This document shows positions 15,840-24,683 of a stretch of 64,000 nt of DNA, in pieces. A program made the position numbers and the translations under genes. Origin of the DNA: Sinorhizobium sp. B11 (GTDB taxonomy: Bacteria > Pseudomonadota > Alphaproteobacteria > Rhizobiales > Rhizobiaceae); assembly GCA_039725955.1 (NCBI GenBank), contig CP091034.1:558001-622000 (forward strand), written 5' to 3'. A model generated the notes under the pieces. That model was not told the origin of the DNA and did not search any database. It worked only from the letters and a program-made list of their open reading frames with translations. The stretch's first letter is position 1. Each line of letters begins with the position of its first letter.

Positions 15840-17414
15840 TTACTGGGTTTCCTGCAGTTTGTTTTCCTGCAGCAGCCATTTTTGAATGATCGGCACGTCG
15901 GCATCGCCGAGATCGTGACCGCCGGGGATGACGTCGGAATCGACAGTCGCCCCCGATGTCTTCAGCCGGGTTTCCAGTTCGCTCGCATATTTGCCATAGG
16001 CATCCATCTTGCCGCTGATGACGAGCAGGTCCGTGCCCTTCAGGTCGGCATGAGGATAGGTGCTGAGCACCGGCATGGAGCGAAGGAGCACAGCCTTGTG
16101 CACCAGGTTCGGGTGCAGGTAGAGCAGCGAATTCAAAAGGTTCGCGCCGTTGGAATAGCCGACATAGACGACCTTCTTCGGATCGAGGCCGTAGGATTTG
16201 ACCGCGCCTTCGATGAAGGCGGCAAAGGCTTCGGCCTCGTTCTTGATGTCGTCTTGGTCAAAGGAGAAAGGCGTGATGCGCTTGTACCAGCGTGGGAAGC
16301 CTTCTTCGGTCGCACGACCACGCACGCCGAGGAGTGTGGCGCGTGGAGCGACCTTGTTCAGGAGCGGCATCAGTGTCGTCTCATTGCCGCCGGAGCCGTG
16401 CAGCAGCACGAAGACGCTGCCGTCCGGATCCGGTGGCGTATAGAAACGATGGACGAAAGGCAGGTCGCGGTAATTGATACGCGGCTGGCCGGGCATGGAA
16501 AATTGCGGCAGCACGACCTTGAGGTCGCTGAGACTGGTAATCGAATCCTTCGGTGGGATGAAAAGCTTGCTGCCGAGGGTAGCCTTCGGCTCATCCACCA
16601 TCATGCCTGGCTGGTTGGTGGCAAGCTCGATGAGCGTGCCGCCGGGTTCACGGGCATAGAGCGAGCGGAAGTATTTGCGATCGTGCAGGTTGGTCGCCGA
16701 AGCATTTTCCTTTTCGAGCGCCGTGTGAACGGCAAGCACGGCTTCGTCGTCATCGGCGCGGAAGGCCACATGGTCGAACGTGCCGGTGCCCGGCGCGCCG
16801 CCCCAGAAGCCACGCGCATCGCGCACGTCGATCACGTCGCCCGACTGCGAGACGAGGCGATCGATCGTGCCCCGATTTGCCTGGAACCTGTAGCCGAAAT
16901 GGCTTTCGATGAAATGGCGGCTCTCCGCCGGCTTTTCAGTCAGCATGGTCGCACCACGCACGCGCTGCACGGCATGCTCGATCGGCACCTCGCCGCCATC
17001 CCAGACGGTTGGCGATTTCAGATCCTTGGCGCCGGCGAGCTTCACGATGACATTGTCGGGATCCTTCAGCCGCAGAACCGGCTCGCCGAATTCATCTGCC
17101 GGACCTTCCGAGCGGAAGCCGAAGCGCATCGCGCGCGTCAGCCAGTACCCGATGCTGGAGGGATCGATCGCCAGCGACATTTCGCTGATCTGGCCGTAGC
17201 CGGCGCGGCCGGGCGCTCCGTCCTCCCAGACGAGGAAAGTCACGAGCGAGCCCGGAGTACCTTCGGCATCACCATAGAAGAGATGAAGCTGTGTGGCGTC
17301 CTCGAAACCGGCCGTCTGTTTGACGAGCCGCATACCAAGGAATCCGGCGTAGAAATCCACGTTCGCCTGCACCTTGCGGGTGATCAGCGTGATATGGTGT
17401 ATGCCTGAAGCCAT
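15840..17414 (-). CDS. VOC dioxygenase-esterase fusion (MhqO/MhqD-like)
   Basis: 524 residues in two enzyme units. Residues 1-300 hold two vicinal-oxygen-chelate (glyoxalase/bleomycin) modules with the family start GIHHITLITR, a second metal His in FDHVAFRADDD and the Glu in GGTLIELATN; this resembles MhqO-type ring-cleaving dioxygenases. Residues about 320-524 are an alpha/beta hydrolase of the MhqD/carboxylesterase type: LLHGSGGNE oxyanion region, nucleophile in GYSNGAN, Asp in GKMDAYG, His in GGHDLGD. In Bacillus the two are separate genes for quinone detoxification. ATG at 17414 fits the family start; an upstream extension would overlap the next gene. Converges with the preceding gene (2 bp). 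Confidence 0.85.
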   Translation of the reverse strand: MASGIHHITLITRKVQANVDFYAGFLGMRLVKQTAGFEDATQLHLFYGDAEGTPGSLVTFLVWEDGAPGRAGYGQISEMSLAIDPSSIGYWLTRAMRFGFRSEGPADEFGEPVLRLKDPDNVIVKLAGAKDLKSPTVWDGGEVPIEHAVQRVRGATMLTEKPAESRHFIESHFGYRFQANRGTIDRLVSQSGDVIDVRDARGFWGGAPGTGTFDHVAFRADDDEAVLAVHTALEKENASATNLHDRKYFRSLYAREPGGTLIELATNQPGMMVDEPKATLGSKLFIPPKDSITSLSDLKVVLPQFSMPGQPRINYRDLPFVHRFYTPPDPDGSVFVLLHGSGGNETTLMPLLNKVAPRATLLGVRGRATEEGFPRWYKRITPFSFDQDDIKNEAEAFAAFIEGAVKSYGLDPKKVVYVGYSNGANLLNSLLYLHPNLVHKAVLLRSMPVLSTYPHADLKGTDLLVISGKMDAYGKYASELETRLKTSGATVDSDVIPGGHDLGDADVPIIQKWLLQENKLQETQ

Positions 17415-17502
17415 GAATGAAAGCCCGAATTGAAAAGGCGAGGCCAGGAGCGCGAGTATGAGGGTCGTTGCTAGCGTCATGCCGTTGCCAATGGCCTTCT
17501 CT

Positions 17503-19098
17503 CTAATTTTGTTCCGCAAAAAGTACAAGTGCGTCACCACGCGGCAGGAGCTCCAGCGTCTCGACTTCCTCTAACGCTTCCTCGAGTTGCTGCAGTGTCG
17601 GCGGCTTGACCATGTAGGCGAGTGCGCCGAGATCCTTTGCCCGTTGCATGTCGCTTTCGTCGCTTGATGTGCTCAGCACGCAGACTGGAATCCGGTTCAG
17701 TCGTTGATCGGATGAGAGCGCATTCAGCACTTCGAAACCGTCCATGATCGGCATGTTGATGTCGAGCAGCATCAGGTCGATCTGCGGTTCGTCGGGGATA
17801 CCTGCGCGTTGCTCCAGAAGCCGCATCGCCTCACGACCGTTGGTCGCCACATGCAGGTTGAAGTTCACCTTCTCGCGGCGCATCAGCTTGATCTTCAGAA
17901 GCTGGATATCGGCCGGGCTGTCTTCCACCAGCAGCACTTCGGCGAGCCTGCCGCGGCTTTCGCTCGCATGGTCGGGTGCTTTTGCCGTCGGGGACTGTTT
18001 GCGAGTGATCGGCTGTCCGCCCGATGTCTCCGCGAGTGGTACTTCGAGCAGGAAGGTCGCACCTCTGCCGGTCTTCGCCTCGCACCAGATAGAGCCGCCA
18101 TGCAGCTGCGCGATGCGGCGGCATATGGCAAGCCCGAGCCCCGTGCCTTCGATGCCGCGGCCGACGAGGCGCTTGAAGGGTTGGAAGATCAGCTCACGAT
18201 GGTCGGGGTCGATACCCGGCCCGTTGTCGTCGATCGTCAGGCGGCAGACTCCCCTGTCTGCGATGGCCGAAATGCGCACTTCCGGAACGGTATCCTCACA
18301 ATAGCGGATCGCATTGGAGACGAGGTTCTGCAAAAGCTGGATCAGCAGCGTCGCGTCGCCCATCACCTCCGGCAGATGGCCGCGGATAAGGATCGCCTGC
18401 CGGCTTTCGATCTGCTGGTGCAGATTGTGCTCCACCTGATCGAGCACTGCCGACAAGGGGACGGGCTTGAGTTCGAGTTCGCTCGAAACCTCCAGCCTCG
18501 TAAAGCCCGAGACCTTGACGATCAGGTCTTCCATGTGATCGGCGGCGCTCAGTATATAATCGAGAAGCTCGCGGTCTTCGGCCGGCAATTCGGCCGAGCC
18601 ATGCAGGATGCGGCTGAAGGACTTGATCGTTCGCAGCGGCTCCTTGAGATCATGCGCCATGGCGCGGGTGAAGATTTCGAGCGACTGCCGCTTCTGCTCG
18701 AGCTTTGCTTCCAGCGCGCCATGCATCATCGCATTCTGGATGCAGCGGTGCAGGGTTTCGGGCGATAGCGCATCCTTGGTGAGATAGTCGCGCGCACCGC
18801 TTTTCATCACTTCAACGGCGACGGTCTCGTTACCCTGGCCGGTCAGCATGACCACATTGGCGGCGGCATCCTGGGCGAGGATTTCCGAGAGCACGCCAAG
18901 GCCGTCGCGGCCGGGAAGCGAATAGTCGAGCAAGATGCAGTGAGGGTGCCTCTGGCTGCTGAGGGCCAGACCCTCGTCACCGGTCTCGGCCTCGATCACG
19001 GTATAATTCGTGCCGGAGACGCGTGCCAGCATGCGGCGATAGACTTCCCGGTCGTCTATGTTGTCATCGATGATGAGAACGCAGCAGTCTTCCGCCAA
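17503..19098 (-). CDS. Hybrid REC-histidine kinase-REC protein
   Basis: 531 residues, soluble. Order: receiver 1 (1-125, phospho-acceptor Asp58 in LLDYSLPG, acidic pair Asp11/Asp12), a coiled linker, HisKA (phosphorylatable His149 in AMAHDLKEPLRTI), an ATPase domain with N, G1 and G2 boxes (NLVSNAIRYC; DNGPGIDPD; GTGLGLAICRRIAQLHGG), and receiver 2 at the C-terminus (DLMLLDINMPIMDG). It resembles phytochrome-associated kinases. A receiver in front of the kinase suggests that it is switched by phosphotransfer from another kinase. The start is 3 bp from the stop of the next receiver gene upstream, so they form one operon. Confidence 0.92.
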   Translation of the reverse strand: MAEDCCVLIIDDNIDDREVYRRMLARVSGTNYTVIEAETGDEGLALSSQRHPHCILLDYSLPGRDGLGVLSEILAQDAAANVVMLTGQGNETVAVEVMKSGARDYLTKDALSPETLHRCIQNAMMHGALEAKLEQKRQSLEIFTRAMAHDLKEPLRTIKSFSRILHGSAELPAEDRELLDYILSAADHMEDLIVKVSGFTRLEVSSELELKPVPLSAVLDQVEHNLHQQIESRQAILIRGHLPEVMGDATLLIQLLQNLVSNAIRYCEDTVPEVRISAIADRGVCRLTIDDNGPGIDPDHRELIFQPFKRLVGRGIEGTGLGLAICRRIAQLHGGSIWCEAKTGRGATFLLEVPLAETSGGQPITRKQSPTAKAPDHASESRGRLAEVLLVEDSPADIQLLKIKLMRREKVNFNLHVATNGREAMRLLEQRAGIPDEPQIDLMLLDINMPIMDGFEVLNALSSDQRLNRIPVCVLSTSSDESDMQRAKDLGALAYMVKPPTLQQLEEALEEVETLELLPRGDALVLFAEQN

Positions 19099-19101
19099 AC
19101 G

Positions 19102-19527
19102 TCAGTCCTCTAAAGGCAGGATTGCGATTTCGAACCAGTATTCCTTGAGCCGCTGGATAGCGGCGAATAGTCCATCGAGATCGACCGGCTTCTGTACATA
19201 GGTGTTGGCACCGAGCGCATAGCAGCCCTCGATGTCGCGCTCGTCGTCCGATGTCGTGAGGATCACGACGGGGATCTTGCGCCAATGCGGATTGGACTTG
19301 ATCGCCTCAAGGGTCTTGCGCCCGTCTAGGCCCGGCATATTGAGGTCGAGCAGGATGAGGCCGGGCTTCGGCGTCATGGTGGCGAGCACGCCGAGTGCTT
19401 CCTGGCCGGAGGCGGCCCAGCGGATGGAGTTGCGCAGATTGGTGCGCTTGAAGGCGCGCATCGTCGCTTCGAAATCATCCTCGCTATCCTCGACGATGAG
19501 GATCGGTTGCGTGTCACGCTGCTGCAT
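19102..19527 (-). CDS. Stand-alone response regulator receiver
   Basis: 141 residues, a single receiver domain: acidic residues in ILIVEDSEDD, phospho-acceptor Asp61 in LILLDLNMPGLDG, Thr/Ser switch in VVILTTSDDERD and Lys in YVQKPVD. No output domain, so it passes phosphate or binds a partner. The DLNMPGLDG core and ERDIEGCYALGANTYVQKP are typical of Rcp1-type phytochrome-associated regulators. The ATG at 19527 overlaps the last bases of the upstream membrane kinase gene, which points to translational coupling; a longer frame to 19683 is rejected because it would overlap the kinase by 170 bp. Confidence 0.93.
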   Translation of the reverse strand: MQQRDTQPILIVEDSEDDFEATMRAFKRTNLRNSIRWAASGQEALGVLATMTPKPGLILLDLNMPGLDGRKTLEAIKSNPHWRKIPVVILTTSDDERDIEGCYALGANTYVQKPVDLDGLFAAIQRLKEYWFEIAILPLED

Positions 19528-21694
19528 TCTGGCCCTCGCGCTTCCTTCCCAGGGTAAAATAAAATGTCGTGCCGATGCCGATATCCGACTCCAGCCATAT
19601 CTCACCATTGTGACGCCCAATGATCTTGCGCACGAAGGTGAGCCCTGCGCCGGTGCCGTCCTCGGAATCCTGCGATTTTTCAAGCCGTTTGAAAATGCGG
19701 AAAATATCCTCGTAGAATTCTTGGGGTATGCCCTTGCCGTTGTCCTTCACGTAGAAGACGTTGCGGGCTGTCGTCCCGTCCCTGCCGACATAACGTTCCA
19801 GATAACCTACGCTGATGAGCGGCATGGGCTTGTCGTTGTATTTGACCGCATTTGTGACGAGATTGCGGAACACTTCGGTCAGGCGCGGCGCATCGCAGAC
19901 GACTTCCGGCAGCAGGCCGTCGATGACGACCTTTGCATGCCGTTCCTCGAGAAAAAGCTCCATCGTGGCGGCTACGTCGCGGACGATCGAACCGATATCG
20001 GTTCTTTTGACCGCGAGCTGCTGGCGGCCGATGCGCGAGAAATAGAGAAGATCGTTGACGAGCTTTTCCATGCGCTGACTGAGTCGAACCAGCCGGTTGA
20101 GCCGGCGCACACCGTCATCGTCGAGCTTCTCTTCGTAGTCTTCCAGCAGGAAACGCGAGTGATTGTGCAGGCCGCGCAGCGGCTCCTTGAGATCGTGCGA
20201 GGCGATATAGGCGAACTCGTCGAGATCGTGGTTGGAACGTTCGAGATCGGCTGTGTATTCCTCAAGTTGGGCAAGCGTCGTCTTCATCCGCTCTTCCTGC
20301 CGCACACGCTCGCTGATATCGCGCACGATGCCGACGAAGGTCTTGCTCGAACCGGCGACGACGGCGCTGACCGAGAGGTCGATCGGGAAGACGACGCCGT
20401 TCCTGCGCCGGCCGGAGACCATGCGCGTCGTACCGATGATCCGTTCCTCGCCGGTGCGCCGATAGTTGCCGAGATAGGCGTCATGTTCGGAATGATAGGG
20501 TTCCGGCATCAGCATCTTGATGTTGTTGCCGATCGCTTCCTGCGATGTATAGCCGAACATGGTCTCGGCGGCCGGATTGAAGCTCATGATCCGCCCCGCC
20601 TCGTCGATGGCGATCACCGCGTCGGGCGTATTGCGCACGAGCGCGCTGAACCGGATGCGTTCGGTTTCCAGACGCTGGTTGTTGCGCATGAAATAGAAGA
20701 CGAAAATGGCAATCAGCCAGAGCGTCGCTGCCGTGATCGACCGATTGGCGGCTTCGCGCCAGAATTCGTTCTCAGCATGGTTGACGGCGAAAAAGCCGAG
20801 CAGGATCAGCACAGTGCAGACGAAAGCGAAGAAGATCGGCGCGTTACGATTGCCGAACCAGAGCGCTGTCAGCACAAGCGGGACATAGAGAATGCCGCTT
20901 GCCACGCCAAGCGGCGTGTAGAGATCGACAATGAGGCCGGTAAAGCAGATCGACGCCGGTATCCAGAGGGGGATCTGTCCCCGGTTGGTTGGCAACATCC
21001 ACCAGGATCTGGCGAGAAGCCCGCAACCCAAAGCCACCAGACCGATAGCCGTCGGCAGGGCCATCGCGGCATAGGGACCCCAGCGATATCCCTGTTCGGC
21101 ATTGGTGATATATCCGGCAAGCGCGATCATGCCGAGCGTGATCACGATATAGCTGGTGAGTTCCTGTACGAGCTGGCCGCGCCGCTCCTTCCCATAGAGC
21201 GCAAGGAGAATGGAAAGATTTGATATCAGGAAGATCAGCGCCGTGTTCGGCCCCATGCCGCCGCCGATCTGTTCGGCAAAGCTTGGAGAGACGAGAAATT
21301 GCGTCAGGAACACATCGACATTGTGTATCGTGCGGCCGAGCGTGATGATCTCTGTCAGGCGCACCGCGGAAAGCAGGGCGGCGAGGCCGCAAGCGATGAG
21401 GGGCACGATGCGGGTGGGCTTGTTTTTTCCCATCGAAGCGGCGAGCCCGATACCCGACAGAACGAAGCAGATGGCGGTATTGAATGCCATGGAAGGAAAG
21501 CCGGGCACGATCGATATGATGATTTCGATCTCGAGCAGCCACCCGGCTACCACCGTCAGGCCAAGCAGGACCAGCAGGTAGCCGATGACGATCGCGACCA
21601 TGCGGTAGTGACCGCTTTCCGTCCCGTCCCGTCCCGCATTGCCAGCATCCCGCACCTGCACCACCTTTCCGCCATGTCCTTGTTGGCAAGCCAT
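19514..21694 (-). CDS. Membrane sensor histidine kinase with FixL-like PAS
   Basis: About 726 residues. N-terminal region with eight or so hydrophobic segments (for example VIGYLLVLLGLTVVAGWLL, MAFNTAICFVLSGIGLAA, SYIVITLGMIALAGYI, APIFFAFVCTVLILLGFFAV), then a PAS domain (about 345-465), a coiled linker, HisKA (His500 in ASHDLKEPLRG) and an ATPase domain (NLVTNAVKYND, DNGKGIP, GTGAGLTFVRKI). The PAS core carries the MLMPEPYxxxHDAY and IIGTTRMVSGRRRNG pattern of FixL, including the position of the heme-ligand His (404) and of Arg424. The start is uncertain: ATG at 21694 has GGAAAAG upstream, the frame opens at a TTG at 21760. Overlaps the receiver gene by 14 bp. Confidence 0.88.
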   Translation of the reverse strand: MACQQGHGGKVVQVRDAGNAGRDGTESGHYRMVAIVIGYLLVLLGLTVVAGWLLEIEIIISIVPGFPSMAFNTAICFVLSGIGLAASMGKNKPTRIVPLIACGLAALLSAVRLTEIITLGRTIHNVDVFLTQFLVSPSFAEQIGGGMGPNTALIFLISNLSILLALYGKERRGQLVQELTSYIVITLGMIALAGYITNAEQGYRWGPYAAMALPTAIGLVALGCGLLARSWWMLPTNRGQIPLWIPASICFTGLIVDLYTPLGVASGILYVPLVLTALWFGNRNAPIFFAFVCTVLILLGFFAVNHAENEFWREAANRSITAATLWLIAIFVFYFMRNNQRLETERIRFSALVRNTPDAVIAIDEAGRIMSFNPAAETMFGYTSQEAIGNNIKMLMPEPYHSEHDAYLGNYRRTGEERIIGTTRMVSGRRRNGVVFPIDLSVSAVVAGSSKTFVGIVRDISERVRQEERMKTTLAQLEEYTADLERSNHDLDEFAYIASHDLKEPLRGLHNHSRFLLEDYEEKLDDDGVRRLNRLVRLSQRMEKLVNDLLYFSRIGRQQLAVKRTDIGSIVRDVAATMELFLEERHAKVVIDGLLPEVVCDAPRLTEVFRNLVTNAVKYNDKPMPLISVGYLERYVGRDGTTARNVFYVKDNGKGIPQEFYEDIFRIFKRLEKSQDSEDGTGAGLTFVRKIIGRHNGEIWLESDIGIGTTFYFTLGRKREGQNAAA

Positions 21695-21859
21695 CTTTTC
21701 CGAAATCGACGAATACTCAATAGCCAGATTGTTGGGCAAAACATGCTTTTTCGACAACAAATCATCAAAGGTCGATATCGAATTTTAGCGAAGTGGCGTT
21801 AAAGTCTCAGCCAAGGACAGTATAGAGCCGCCGAAACAATATCCCGATTGTGGTGCCAG

Positions 21860-22231
21860 ATGCCGATCTTGTTTTACGTCGACGATAGCAGGGATGATCT
21901 CTTCTATATCGACTATATCCGAAAGAAACAGAAGGTGGATGTTGATCTATTCTGCTTCTCCACCGCACAGTCGGCATTCGAGGCGCTCGAGGAGCGGCTG
22001 GAAAGAGGCGAAGGCGTCCCGGATATACTCATCGCTGACCTCTATATGCCTCTTGACAGCGGCAGCGGGCTGATCGCGCGGCTGCGGGGAGAGGACCGCT
22101 TTTCAGCCATGCGGCTCGGCGTTTGCAGTGGTTCTGATGCAGCGGAGGACCGGGAACGGGCGCTTGCCGCTGGTGCCGATTTCTACCTTGAGAAACCGTT
22201 GGATTTTGCCAGCATCACCGGCAATCGATGA
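21860..22231 (+). CDS. Response regulator receiver protein
   Basis: 123 residues, one receiver domain: acidic pair in FYVDDSRDD, phospho-acceptor Asp60 in LIADLYMPLDSGSGL, Ser/Thr position in CSGSDAAEDRE and Lys in YLEKPLD. It ends directly after the last helix. ATG at 21860 is preferred over the TTG at 21848 that opens the frame; a GGTGCCAG lies just upstream. It diverges from the membrane kinase gene and is probably a partner of one of the neighbouring kinases. Confidence 0.85.
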   Translation: MPILFYVDDSRDDLFYIDYIRKKQKVDVDLFCFSTAQSAFEALEERLERGEGVPDILIADLYMPLDSGSGLIARLRGEDRFSAMRLGVCSGSDAAEDRERALAAGADFYLEKPLDFASITGNR

Positions 22232-22688
22232 TTGCGGAAATGCGGCGGATCTGCATCCCTGAAGTGCCCGATCTGTGCGACAAAGCACAATTGACAAGCC
22301 CGGCAGCGCATTTCAAAATGCAACCCAAGAGAAGAAAATCAAAAAGCACTGAGAGAGCCGCCCGATCCATGTTCGCCGCCACGAACGTCAGCCAACCCCT
22401 TAGCTGAATGGCCCGACCGGCTCTCCCGCGCTTACTTCCGGCACTGTCTTCCGCATCCATGGATGTTGAATGCAGAGAGATTGCGATACCTAGGTAAGAG
22501 CTACTATTCGAGTAAACTGCCCTATGCATCACCTGTAGTTGAGATGTCTCCGCTTGCGATATTGAAAGTCCCCATTTCGCTATCGATCATCAACCGTCTC
22601 GCAATTTTTGTAGCTGTTCGCGTTTTAGACGTATATCCCAAGATTTCGGGATCGCCGGAATGAGAATTGGGGAGGAGGAAGAGTCGGA
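22232..22688. other. Intergenic region before LuxR-type regulator
   Basis: About 455 bp without a supported gene. Open frames here lack ribosome sites and family resemblance. The final 40 bp hold a strong GGGGAGGAGGAAGAG ribosome site for the LuxR-type gene. I could not define a promoter or operator. Confidence 0.5.
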
Positions 22689-23393
22689 ATGACCAGTGCT
22701 GCCGCAGTTCCCTTTCATGCGGGTCCGGAACTGAGCCGGGCGATCAATCGCACGGATTTTTTTCGCCTGCTGAAGGCGGCCGCGCAGCATTACAATTTCG
22801 ACAATTTTACCCTGGCGCGTATCTCGGAGGCTGCAGCGCCTTTCGGCGAACGCGATGTCGTCATCACCAATGTCGCCGAACGGCGCATGAGCCTCTTTGT
22901 CAAGACTCTCAAGGAAGCATTGGGAACTGCCAAGGCGCGGACGGCGCAGTTCCTGACGACGCCGGTACATGGGAAAAGTGCAGCGATAGAAGGCTACCCT
23001 CCGGACTTGGTTTTCAACGAATTCAGCGGCAGCACATTTCTTTTCATCCCGCTGTTTACGCCGGAAGGACGTCGCTACAGCCTGGTGCTCAGCGGCCCGC
23101 GACCGGAGCCGGACCAGGGCGAGGTGGCGGATATTCTGCTCGATGCCATGCGCATCTTCGACAAGCTGTATGAGGAAATCCTGACGCAGGAAATGTCCGG
23201 TCGGCTCACGCAGCGCGAAACCGAAATCGTCAAATGGACGAGCGAAGGCAAGACTTCCGCGGAGATCGCCATCATCCTCGGCCTTTCCGAACACACGGTC
23301 AATTCCCATATTACGGCCGCAGTCCGGAAGCTTGATGCCGTCAACCGCGTTCATATGGTGGCGATTGCGTTGCGAAACGGTCTGGTTTCGTGA
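22689..23393 (+). CDS. LuxR-family transcriptional regulator (VisR-like HTH)
   Basis: 234 residues. The N-terminal 165 residues have the length of a LuxR autoinducer-binding domain but I do not see its conserved Trp/Tyr/Asp set with confidence. The C-terminal DNA-binding domain (about 170-234) is a typical LuxR HTH: LTQRETEIVKWTSEGKTSAEIAIILGLSEHTVNSHITAAVRKLDAVNRVHMVAIAL. Its HTH resembles that of VisR at 43606 in the same window. No LuxI synthase is present. A receiver gene follows 30 bp downstream, so the pair may be co-transcribed. Confidence 0.9.
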   Translation: MTSAAAVPFHAGPELSRAINRTDFFRLLKAAAQHYNFDNFTLARISEAAAPFGERDVVITNVAERRMSLFVKTLKEALGTAKARTAQFLTTPVHGKSAAIEGYPPDLVFNEFSGSTFLFIPLFTPEGRRYSLVLSGPRPEPDQGEVADILLDAMRIFDKLYEEILTQEMSGRLTQRETEIVKWTSEGKTSAEIAIILGLSEHTVNSHITAAVRKLDAVNRVHMVAIALRNGLVS

Positions 23394-23423
23394 GCCGGTT
23401 TCACGTCGGGGAAAGGTGAAACG

Positions 23424-23861
23424 ATGAGTGCGGAAGCAACGCGCAGGAATGCGGTGAAGGTATTGTTCGTCGATGACGAGTTCATCGAGTTCCGTTCGCT
23501 CAAAAAGAAGATCGCAGACCTCTCCGAACCGCCCGTCGACGTCGAATATTCTCAATCGATCGGTGATGCGCTGGACAAGATAAGGACTGCTCGCTTCGAT
23601 CTCGTCCTTCTCGACAACCGCCTGCTGCCAAACGCTGATTTTCGCGAGACGGTGCCTGAACTCCGGGGTATTGGCTATACCGGCCCGATTGGCGTCATCT
23701 CGACCGACATATCAGGCAATTATTTCCAGGAATTTCCCGATTACGGTGTCGATTTCCGTATCGGCAAAGACGAGATCGACGTCCAGACGCTGCAGCACAT
23801 CATCCGCGAATACGTGACATATGATGTCCCGGATTTCTGGAAGGATGATTACAGCATCTGA
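23424..23861 (+). CDS. Response regulator receiver protein
   Basis: 145 residues, one receiver domain with acidic residues in VLFVDDEFIE, phospho-acceptor Asp64 in LVLLDNRLLPN, Thr in GVISTDISG and Lys in FRIGKDE, followed by a short C-terminal tail (YDVPDFWKDDYSI). The LPN insertion after the Asp is unlike CheY. ATG follows GGGGAAAGGTGAAACG. It sits between the LuxR-type gene (same direction) and a convergent soluble histidine kinase gene 10 bp away, a natural partner. Confidence 0.88.
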   Translation: MSAEATRRNAVKVLFVDDEFIEFRSLKKKIADLSEPPVDVEYSQSIGDALDKIRTARFDLVLLDNRLLPNADFRETVPELRGIGYTGPIGVISTDISGNYFQEFPDYGVDFRIGKDEIDVQTLQHIIREYVTYDVPDFWKDDYSI

Positions 23862-23871
23862 CGAGGAAGCT

Positions 23872-24588
23872 CTATGCGGGCAGGCGGATCGCAAAGCGGC
23901 TGCCGCTCTCATCGGAATGGTCGAGCCTGATGTCGCCGCCGAATGCGGCCAGCAGATCCCGCGTGGTCGTGAGGCCAAGCCCCGGGCCGGGCACGCTGCC
24001 TGCTTTCGGCAGCTTCCAGAAGGCATCGAAGATCTTCTCCCGATAAGCAGGCTCGATGCCGCAGCCATTGTCGGTGACGACGATGCGCCAGTCAGCAGCT
24101 TCCCGTGCGGCCGTCACGATCACATGCGGCGCGGCGGCGCCGTGGTATGTCAGCGCATTGGAGAAGAGGTGTCTCAAAACAATAGTCAGAACTGCCGCAT
24201 CGCTGCGGATGAGGGGCAGATTGTCGGCATCGAGTGCAGCGCCGCTCACGGGAAATTCCTCCACGGATTGCTTCCAGGCCTCCTGCGCAACATCGGTGAG
24301 GCGCACGTCGCTGATGGTGATCTGGGGTGTCGTTCCTGCAAGGCTGATCAATGCCTTGGTAAGCCGCTGTGCCGTCTGGGCCTTGTCCATGATCGTTCTC
24401 AAGCTCTGCAGCTGTTCGCTGTCGAGCGTCGGTTCAAGATCGTCGAGCAGCATTTCCGCATACATAGCGATATGGCGGAGCGGTGATTGCAGGTCGTGCG
24501 AAGCGGTCGCGAGGAAACGTTTGATACGCTCCTCCTGATTGTCAGTGGAACCGGTTTCCGGCTTTTTCGCCGTCGGGTTGGAAGACAT
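23872..24588 (-). CDS. Soluble sensor histidine kinase
   Basis: 238 residues without membrane segment or sensor domain: HisKA with His31 (ATASHDLQSPLRHIAMYAEM) and an ATPase domain (HLFSNALTYHG N box, DNGCGIEPA G1, GPGLGLTTTRDLLAAFGG G2). A minimal kinase of this type needs another protein for its input. It is convergent with the receiver gene at 23424 and follows secDF in the same direction, but a terminator hairpin (24627-24658) separates them. Confidence 0.92.
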   Translation of the reverse strand: MSSNPTAKKPETGSTDNQEERIKRFLATASHDLQSPLRHIAMYAEMLLDDLEPTLDSEQLQSLRTIMDKAQTAQRLTKALISLAGTTPQITISDVRLTDVAQEAWKQSVEEFPVSGAALDADNLPLIRSDAAVLTIVLRHLFSNALTYHGAAAPHVIVTAAREAADWRIVVTDNGCGIEPAYREKIFDAFWKLPKAGSVPGPGLGLTTTRDLLAAFGGDIRLDHSDESGSRFAIRLPA

Positions 24589-24626
24589 GTGGCGGTGCTC
24601 CCGATCTCTTTGAACCGAACATAGAA

Positions 24627-24658
24627 AGAGGGCGCCGGCTGTGCAACCGGCGCCCTCT
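24627..24658 (-). terminator. Rho-independent terminator after secDF
   Basis: A perfect 12-bp GC-rich stem (24627-24638 with 24647-24658) and 8-base loop. Read on the minus strand it is followed by CTTTCTATG, placing a short U-run after the stem, 26 bp past the secDF stop. Confidence 0.8.
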
Positions 24659-24683
24659 CCAAGTCACCTTAAATATCGGCGGT

